NCBI GenBank assembly: GCA_030737875.1
Contig: CM060912.1
Coordinates: 260,014,231-260,078,230, forward strand
Origin: Allium sativum
Taxonomy: Eukaryota > Streptophyta > Magnoliopsida > Asparagales > Amaryllidaceae
Length of the DNA: 64,000 nt
Direction of reading: 5' to 3'
The translations under genes and the position numbers were made by a program. Shown piece after piece: positions 57,045 to 64,000 of this stretch. How positions within the stretch are numbered: position 1 is the stretch's first letter; every line of letters starts with the position of its first letter. Below the pieces are notes generated by a model, which saw only the letters and a program-made list of their open reading frames with translations, did no database searches and was not told where the DNA came from.

Positions 57045-58600
57045 ATGTTTACGTGTTCTTTTTTTTGCGTAGCCGACCTGTTTTTATAGTGTTCCGTAAT
57101 ACTCTTTTATTATTACCAATAATAAAATTACAATATAGTATAGGTGACTATTGTTGGCAGTCAGCTAAATTCGGTTTTTAAGGTGGACCGTCCACCATTT
57201 ACGGCTTTAACCTGGGCTGTCTAGGGAATCTATCCTATATTACAGTACAGGAGCTAGCTAGAGTACTAGACTACTATAATTTCATACTCCACGCAGGTAG
57301 TGATATTACATTCTCTGTTACAACAAAGAATATGCTTAATTAACATTATAACAGCATTATTACATGTACTAAAGTACCAAGTACAGAAACTGTGAGTGCA
57401 AAACACATCCCGCCCTTACTAACTTGTTGAGCCACACAAAACTGCACAGCTTCCCTGTTGACTGCCATACCCACTCCAAATGGAACACCAATTGATGCAC
57501 AGTAAAGAACTGAGAGATGAGAAAATACATCAAGGTTTCTCATAGGCCGACGTAAACTAAATGTACTTGATCAGAGAGGGCTCAAATCACTAAGATCACC
57601 ATCAAACGGCAAAGCTAAAGTCAGCACTGCAACATCTCGTGGTTAGCCTACCACTAATGATGAATCCAACAAAGAATAAGCCAAATACATTTTGATACAT
57701 GCAAACCTAGTAGCAAAACGCCGCATGACATGCTCCTAAAAGAGACCACAAAAACACTCCACCTATACCAACCCCACTCGTAACAGACACCAAAAATAGT
57801 TCCAACAAGACGACTTGCTCAAAGAAAATAACCAAACAAGACAAACTGTAGGTGCCCAACAGAGCCAAAATCACATCCAATAAGACATACCAAAGAAAAT
57901 TCGCTCACCAAGTAAGAGCATAGGCACTAAGGTTCATTGCATGCTTGGTTAATTAGTAAAGTCATACCAGAGTAAGCCCGGAGAGTCGTGAAATAGACGT
58001 AAGGTGTAGATCAGTAAATCCCAAAGAACAAACTCCGCAATAGAAACATTTTAACTCCATAACCACAGCAAGATGAACATAGAAAGCAAACTAGCATGCA
58101 GGTTGCTAGTAACGGACTACGAGTCTGCACCATAGAAAGGAGTCAGTGACCGAGACTAGTTAAGTTGAGAGGTAGGAGGTTCAGCGGAACAGTGCGATAG
58201 TAGGGGCTTAAAGGGGAAATAGTTGGATCTGCAAAAGGAAATTAGGTTTTGAGAAAACTGACGCGTAGCAAAATCATACGATAAGAGAAAGAAAAGAGGG
58301 AATAGAAACAGAAATGAGGAGAAAGAGGAAGCTTTGTGAGGAGGAAGACGCGATCAATTAGTAATGAAGAAAGATCGGAAGTAGAAATCTCTTGTCGCCT
58401 GTCGCCATTGACATGTTATCCAAAAACGAACTGTTTTTTTACGTATACGTATTCTTCCATTTTAACAATCCCAATTTACAGTACCAATTATAATATGCCG
58501 AATTTTCCCTTTTTAAAGTTATTCCATTCCTTTCCAATTCTATGCAATTCAAAAGGCATATAATACTATAAATAAAACAAACAACAGGAAGGGGATAAGG
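57045..58600 (-). other. Gene-like insert in LTR-F (possible captured host gene fragment)
   Basis: Absent from the related TKB LTR. Read on the minus strand it resembles plant gene structure: a CT-rich leader near 58380-58270, ACCTAATTTCCTTTTGCAG as a possible acceptor near 58230, T-rich intron-like stretches, and near 57543-57400 a possible exon reading VLYCASIGVPFGVGMAVNRE. I do not recognise the protein. No terminal inverted repeat or target duplication was found. Confidence 0.35.
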
Positions 58601-59378
58601 AAGAGATATGTACATACAAGCAAATAACTGAAAACGAATAGGCCATTGACAGTAATTAAAATAACATATAAGAAAATCTTATAAACATAGTTACTTTCCA
58701 GATCCAAAATATATTAACTGGCAATTAAATTACTACAACAACTATTATATATATTTAACTTTAACTTAGAAGAAATCTGAATAATCACAGTGATACTCAC
58801 TATATTTGTAGATCTAGAAAATCTTCTAAAATAGCTGTTGTAGGAGAAAGTCCACTATAGATTCATTGTTGAAAAATAGGAATTATCCTCTCTAATCTAT
58901 GTTTTAGCAGCACCTCAGCATCTTCATGATTTTTATTTAGAAAGGTTTGGACGAAGAAGAATGAAGAATAGATTTGTGTGTAGAAAACAATGTGGCTGCT
59001 AGCCTTTATATAGATTAACTAGGACAACCCCTTACCGTTAGATCTTAGGGTTTCAAATATAGCCATACAAGTCACCAAATGAACCCAACATACAAAACAG
59101 TCTAGATACAACAAGAATAATCTGCCCAGCATGTCATTGGGTCCACCCGTCCTATACATGGGTCGACCCATAGGTCTACCCAGGCCTCGGTTGGGTCGTC
59201 CCATAACCGCTATTTTCTGCGTTGTCTCCAGTTTGAATTAATTTGAATATATTTATATATATATAATCTCCTTATATATATACACAATCTTCTAACATTG
59301 ATTACTTCTTCATACGTTGTCCGTTTTACGCAAACTTGGGGTCTATCTAAACCAGAATTCCGAAACGAATGCAACGGT

Positions 59379-60799
59379 TGTTACTACCAAAATTAACTCC
59401 GAAACAGGCTGACGGTGAAGGGTAATCGGATGAACACAAGCACAGAGAAATTCTCCAAAAGCAAGAGCCAAACACTATAAAATTCAAAAGCTACAGATAT
59501 CCGATAGGGCCTATACGACAGGGTGTATCCGGCAGGGGGTTCTATAACGAAAGGTCATCTAATTCAGAAACTAAGAAAAAGGGAGGTAGGAGCTCTGCTA
59601 ATCAAAACCCAGAAAGACGGAAGGGCTGTCGGAATTAATCTACTTAATACCGATACATCAGAAGGCAAAGGCATCAAGGATATCAAGCCGAAAGTACGTA
59701 AGGGGTTATCCATAACCAGCTTCTGAAACATCCACTACATAAACACCGAAAGGCCACATTGTTAAACAATAGACAAATCACTAGGAGCTACCTTCCGGAA
59801 GACCAGGCTATACCTGAAGACTCCACCGGAAGGCAAACCGAAACCCTAAAGGGATACCGGCTATCCATATTAATCTGCTCGGTACCGACACCTACAAGGG
59901 TTCCGAACCAACAACTATCTACCTACATCACGAGGGCAAGCTCCTCAAAGTATTCATGAGAAAACCAGAAACCTAGACCCGGAAGCCACAACCAGGAGCA
60001 CAAATGTCTTTCGAAAGCCATTTACATCGACAAACCCATATCAATCTCGAAGAAGCCCCAACTGACTGGGACCCTCACTCCAGAAGCTATAATTAGCACC
60101 ACAAAGGCAGCCAAAAGCTGAACGTCCGAGACCAAGGAGAAAAGCGACGACAAAGGCTTATGCAAGCCCAATGGCCCAATAGCAGAAGGGGCCCCGAATT
60201 CTCTATAAATAAGACCCTAGGGGTCACATTTTGAGGACAATTTCCTCATTCTTATTCTTGTATTCTTTTTCTCTAGATTGAACCCAAATTCTTAGTTTGA
60301 TTTGAGGATTTCTTCTATTCTATTCTATTTATGTATTCTAAATCAAAGATGAATAAAGTGTGAATCAATACTTAGAGTATTTCTTTATGGATTTGTTATA
60401 TGATTTCTTAGTTATTGTTGCCACAACGAACTGTTTGCTTCCTACATGTATATGAGCCTATATCCAAATCTTTCCATAAGCCAAGTGAAACACCCCTCTT
60501 TCTACAAATTTAGACCCTTCCGCAATCTCAATGCAGAACCCCTCTCTACAAACTGTTAATTTCATTTGCTAAGGGTTGCACTTAGGAATCCTTCATCCCA
60601 AGATAAATGTTGGTTCTTGAATCACTTAAATGCGATACTCACCCCATTAAGGGAAGAGTAACTATTCTTTTGGATTCTAAATCTTGATATCTAGGAGACG
60701 GTGAACTAACTCAAACTTGTGAATGATAAACAACCTATTTTCCCCCTAGGTCCACTTCCATAGACCTATCTCCGGTGTTGATGAAAAATATCATTAACA
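59379..60799 (+). repeat. 5' LTR of TAT2 (1421 bp)
   Basis: TGTTACTACC to ATTAACA. Homologous to SOLO2 throughout, with the same repeated CCGAYAGG word (59500-59535). Confidence 0.9.
60203..60211 (+). promoter_or_regulatory. TATA box of TAT2 LTR
   Basis: CTATAAATA followed by AGACCCTAGGGGTCACA, as in SOLO2. Confidence 0.8.
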
Positions 60800-60815
60800 T
60801 TTTGGCGCTAGAAGG
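60800..60815 (+). promoter_or_regulatory. Primer binding site region of TAT2
   Basis: TTTTGGCGCTAGAAGG directly after the LTR. TTGGCGC at this place is typical of Tat and Athila elements; I do not assign the tRNA. Confidence 0.78.
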
Positions 60816-61660
60816 AGGGCCCTGAACCTCCGATCCTTTGGTTAACCTTACCACATATCTACCTGTGTTGTTCCATCCCGGATTGGACCAAGTCTTTGAA
60901 GAAGCAAAGTTATTGGTAAGAGGTCCCAACAAGAGTCTTTTGAATATCGAGTGGATAAGTTAGAAATCACTAACCCAAGAGTGACAGAAGAACAAAGGCT
61001 GAGAGTGGAAGCCTTGCGGATAATGAAGCGGAAAAGGGAAATAAAACAATATGCTTCTGTCGCTTGGGATAATAGCCTTTCCCACATAGGACAAACCCTA
61101 ACACCTCCTCCAAGTGTCTCTACATGAAAGGATATTAACATTTTCTCTCATATAAGGAAAACTGTCCACAAGAAAATAATAGGAATGGCGTTTGAACAAG
61201 AAGTAATGGATGATTTTGACCACTTCACCAGCAAATGGTCTGAAAGGATAACACCTCAATCTCAGTATATCTTGGGAAGTAGAATAAAAAAATATTGGTA
61301 AAACAACAAGACCGGGTATCAAAAGGGTTAAATCTCAGTGGCAAGGAGAGAGTCTTATGCCAGGATTAGCCAAGAGATACTACTTTACCACTTCGATGGA
61401 TAATATCTACTTCTTAACCAAACATGAACTCAACTATTGGCCATTCACAAAGAAAAAACCCAAATATGAAAGGAAGTCAGGAGGACCCTATTGTCACTAC
61501 CACATGATGATTGGACATGAAACTAACCACTGCAGAACCCTCGAGGAAATGGTCATCAAAGTCATCAACCAAACCAAATTACAAGAGTCGCTCAATAGAG
61601 ACAGTAGCGGCTTGGCCAAAAAGTTTGGCATAGTTGGAAGCTCCAGTTTGACCTAGCATC
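60816..61660 (+). pseudogene. gag: TAT2 gag remnant with knuckle
   Basis: The clearest part is the 99-codon frame 61357-61656: LAKRYYFTTSMDNIYFLTKH, then YCHYHMMIGHETNHC, RTLEEMVIKVI. The CxxHxxxxGHxTxxCxxL pattern is the knuckle of Tat gag, and all metal ligands are kept. Upstream 60816-61356 has several stops and no clear gag core. The distance from primer site to knuckle (about 680 bp) is shorter than expected for this lineage, so part of gag is probably deleted. TAT1 has the same knuckle in worse condition. Confidence 0.7.
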
Positions 61661-62126
61661 AATGTTGAGTCGGCCAGGACAGGAAAACTGCCCTGGTGAC
61701 AGTGAACGACATCATGACACTTAAACTTATAACATCCCGTAATTTTAACAACACTATAATGATAAATTAAAGAATACTTAATTAAATATTAAGAATTAAG
61801 TAAAACGAACTGCGCCATTGCATTTGTCTCGGAATTCTACTTAAGAGAGACTATGAGTTTGCGTAAAACGGACATTGTATGAAGAAGATATTAAGGTTTG
61901 AAGTTTGTATACGCACAAGAAAATTATATATAAATAAACATTCTAGAAAATCAGAAATCAAAGGTGGGACCACGCGAGAATCAGACCCGTTGGGGGTCGA
62001 CCCTAGCCCTAGGGGTGTCGATCCATGGGTCGACACCATAAGGGGGGTGTCGACACCCCCATATCTGAACCAGATTAATTCCTGCTTACATGGACCGAAT
62101 TCTTGGCTAGATTCGTTGACCTTATG

Positions 62127-62135
62127 CTATAAATA
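62127..62135 (+). promoter_or_regulatory. TATA box of TK3 LTR
   Basis: CTATAAATA followed by GGACCC, at the same distance from the LTR start as in TK1. Confidence 0.8.
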
Positions 62136-63328
62136 GGACCCTATACCCATTGTTTTATTCATCTAAATCAATGGTGACAATGAAATGCTGCTATAACATA
62201 GTTTGATCTAGCCTATTTATTCTTCAACAATCAAGTTATTCATATTCAGAGATTTGTGCTACAACATCTGCGATTAATTCTCTGTTCTTTAAGATCCAAT
62301 CATAATGAGTCTATGATATATTTAGATCTAAACATTTAAAAGTTAATCTTGACATATTTATGAATTGGATCTAAGCCTATGTCTATTTATTAAATCTGGT
62401 CTACCACTACTAGTACACCTGATCTATAGATTTATACCTATACGCCCGTTTATGATATCCCTATCATGCTAGTTTGCCTAATCATGTCACCTTATGCCTA
62501 TTATGCTAGTTTGCCTAATTATGTCATTATTCCCAATTTTGTCACTATATGCTTATTCAGTTGCTATGCCTATTTTTGCCATCATATGTCTTTCTTGTTA
62601 TTATGCATATTTCTGTTCTCTACCCTTCTTCTTTTCCCTTTTTTATTTTATAACCAGGCTACCTTCGAGCCTAGGCATACCACGGAAATATGCGAACGCG
62701 TGAAATTGGGAACGAGGGGAAACGTTAAAATTGGGGCATAGCTTGTATTGGGGAAATTTGGGCATAACTTGAGTTGAATAGATGAATATGGATTTGGGGC
62801 ATAAGCCAAACTGTGATTAAAGATCTTAATTTAGGGAATATGGTACATGATGAATATGACTTGGGAAAGAGGGGAATGAAAACCTATAATGAGATGGGTG
62901 AAAATTGATTAATAATGAAAATGCCTAGATTCACAGTAATTAGAAAATGTAACTGCGCTTAGACACGAGGTTAGATTACACTTGTGGAAGAAGTCTGCCC
63001 GGAACCGACCAGCATATCCAACGTCCACAAGTGGTGAATCTAATGTGAGGGATCTAAGTTCATAAACACGTAGCGTGCTAAGATATGAGGTTAAGTCCGA
63101 ATTATGGAAGAAGTCTGCCCAGACCCAACCGACATATCCAGCATCCAGTAGTTGTAGGCTTAATGTGGGAGGTCTAGCACATTGTAACCATAAATGAATG
63201 AATGGTGATGAACTAGTAATACTTAACCTGTTTGTATTTATAAGGATTACATGAACCTGTTAACCTGAGTAGGAGTTAAGTAAACTTGCTTGAAACAGTG
63301 GGTGGGTTAAGTAAATCCTGGGGCGGTG

Positions 63329-63358
63329 GGTAATATATGTGTATATATATATATATGT
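63329..63358. repeat. TA-rich microsatellite in TK3 LTR
   Basis: Imperfect TATGTG/(TA)n tract. In the TK1 LTR (10030-10050) the same site has only a short TATACATATA, so it has expanded here. Confidence 0.8.
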
Positions 63359-64000
63359 AGGCCCACAAACTTAACCTGTTGTGTTATGCAATCTTGTTAA
63401 ACCGTTAGGCATAACCTGTTGAAATCCTAGTAGTGGGGATGCAAGATAAAGGGGAGAGCTTGCATCATCTGCTTTATGGGACCCGTATCAGTCAGTAGCC
63501 TATCTTGGTATCAAATTGAGAACCCTGAACTATGTAAGTTAGTTGTATGAGGTCCATCTAAGGGACGTTGTGGGCGTCGCATTCCGACGGGGTCATGTGC
63601 GTGCATGGGTCCGGATTCTTGGAGGGGATGATAAGACGTCGTGACACCTGTAGATATGGTTGTGCATCTTGTTTGTATCGGGGTTTCCACCTTAGGGAGT
63701 GATACACCCTAATAGTAGGGCCAACACAGGGTATCTACGAGTTAGGGAGCCGATCGATTGGGGATAGTAAATAGGGTACATCTAGTCTTACTTGTTTAGG
63801 ATCCCGTTATTATAGTTGGAGATGACACTTGTCATATGGGGCTACCTGTTATGATTGTATAGGGTGAAAACCTCTCACTAGAAGTACACCTAAGTCTACC
63901 ATCTTGTTCTTGTTGGGATCATCATGTTATAGTTATACTAGTAGTGGTGCAGAGCAAAGTACTTGAGAAGCGCAATATATCATGTTTAGTTTATCTTGCT

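Larger units (their letters stand above)
54381..59378 (-). repeat. LTR-F: large chromovirus LTR with expanded repeats and an insert
   Basis: It starts (plus view) TGTAACACCCCACATTCCTT and is related to the TKB LTR, but is about 5 kb long because of two minisatellites (55000-55600), a degenerate array (56500-57040) and a gene-like insert (about 57045-58600). The leader block is at 55600-55880, hairpin/pyrimidine block at 54715-54785, TATA-like word (minus) near 59005-59013 and U3 block at 59295-59378. The U3 block is cut at 59378 by TAT2, so the LTR start is outside the window. Confidence 0.8.
59379..61727 (+). mobile_element. TAT2: 5' part of a Tat-lineage element
   Basis: 5' LTR, TTGGCGC-type primer site and gag, then cut by the TK3 LTR at 61728. 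Left flank ACGGT (59374-59378). The pol region would lie beyond TK3, outside the window. It is inserted in the U3 block of LTR-F. Confidence 0.85.
61728..64000 (+). repeat. TK3 LTR (chromovirus, TK1 family), runs off the window
   Basis: It begins TATAACATCCCGTAATTTTA, matching the TK1 LTR start with G-to-A at the second base. It aligns with 8453-10690 in order, including U3 block (61800-61890), TATA (62127-62135), a three-word tract of GCCTA/TATGCC (62380-62600), and the leader block (63430-63760). Whether it is a solo LTR or a full element cannot be seen. Left flank AAACT. Confidence 0.9.

Overview
The window reads as transposon-dense DNA of a flowering plant with a large genome. Almost all of it is LTR retrotransposon sequence of two Ty3/gypsy lineages: chromodomain-bearing chromoviruses with initiator-Met-type primer binding sites (most like Tekay/Del), and Tat-lineage elements with a second, archaeal-type RNase H, a TTGGCGC-type primer site and an antisense ORF. 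Three short nonautonomous hAT elements sit in or beside them and a fourth, diverged one lies in a spacer. I see no intact host gene, no rRNA or tRNA gene and no CRISPR array. I use local names: TK1, TK2, TKB and TK3 for chromovirus copies; LTR-E, LTR-F and LTR-G for other chromovirus LTRs; TAT1 and TAT2 for Tat copies; SOLO1 and SOLO2 for solo LTRs.

Left part. 1-3528 is non-repetitive, T-rich, intron-like DNA ending in a TA microsatellite. 3529-11230 is TK1 (+), which has lost its 5' LTR and gag start, carries many stops and has a 507-bp hAT element in it. A second hAT element (11231-11583) abuts its 3' LTR. 11584-27197 is TAT1 (+): decayed gag, protease, RT, RNase H, second RNase H and integrase, then a long decayed antisense ORF, a polypurine tract and a 3' LTR. 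Two solo LTRs (18856-21348 and 23102-24479) interrupt it.

Middle. 27198-28633 is spacer with the diverged hAT copy. From 28634 a decayed chromovirus on the minus strand (TKB) begins. Its 3' LTR is split by TK2 (29576-41085, minus), the best preserved element here, with both LTRs, gag, protease, RT, RNase H, integrase and chromodomain, and a 412-bp hAT insertion with a perfect 8-bp target duplication. TK2's 5' LTR has lost the segment holding its TATA box.

Right part. TKB's internal region (42823-46759) leads to its primer site and 5' LTR. That LTR is broken by LTR-E, which is followed by LTR-G (a chromovirus with only about 1 kb between its LTRs). LTR-G is broken by LTR-F, which holds large minisatellites and a gene-like insert. 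LTR-F is broken by TAT2, and TAT2 by the TK3 LTR, which runs off the window. This is a nest about six levels deep.

The least expected signal is in the LTRs. Chromovirus LTR families that otherwise look quite different share short conserved blocks in the same order: a U3 block upstream of TATA; a leader block centred on a G-rich CATGTGCRTGCATG core; and a small hairpin followed by a pyrimidine tract and AG. All calls are by eye from sequence and known family motifs; no database search was possible.
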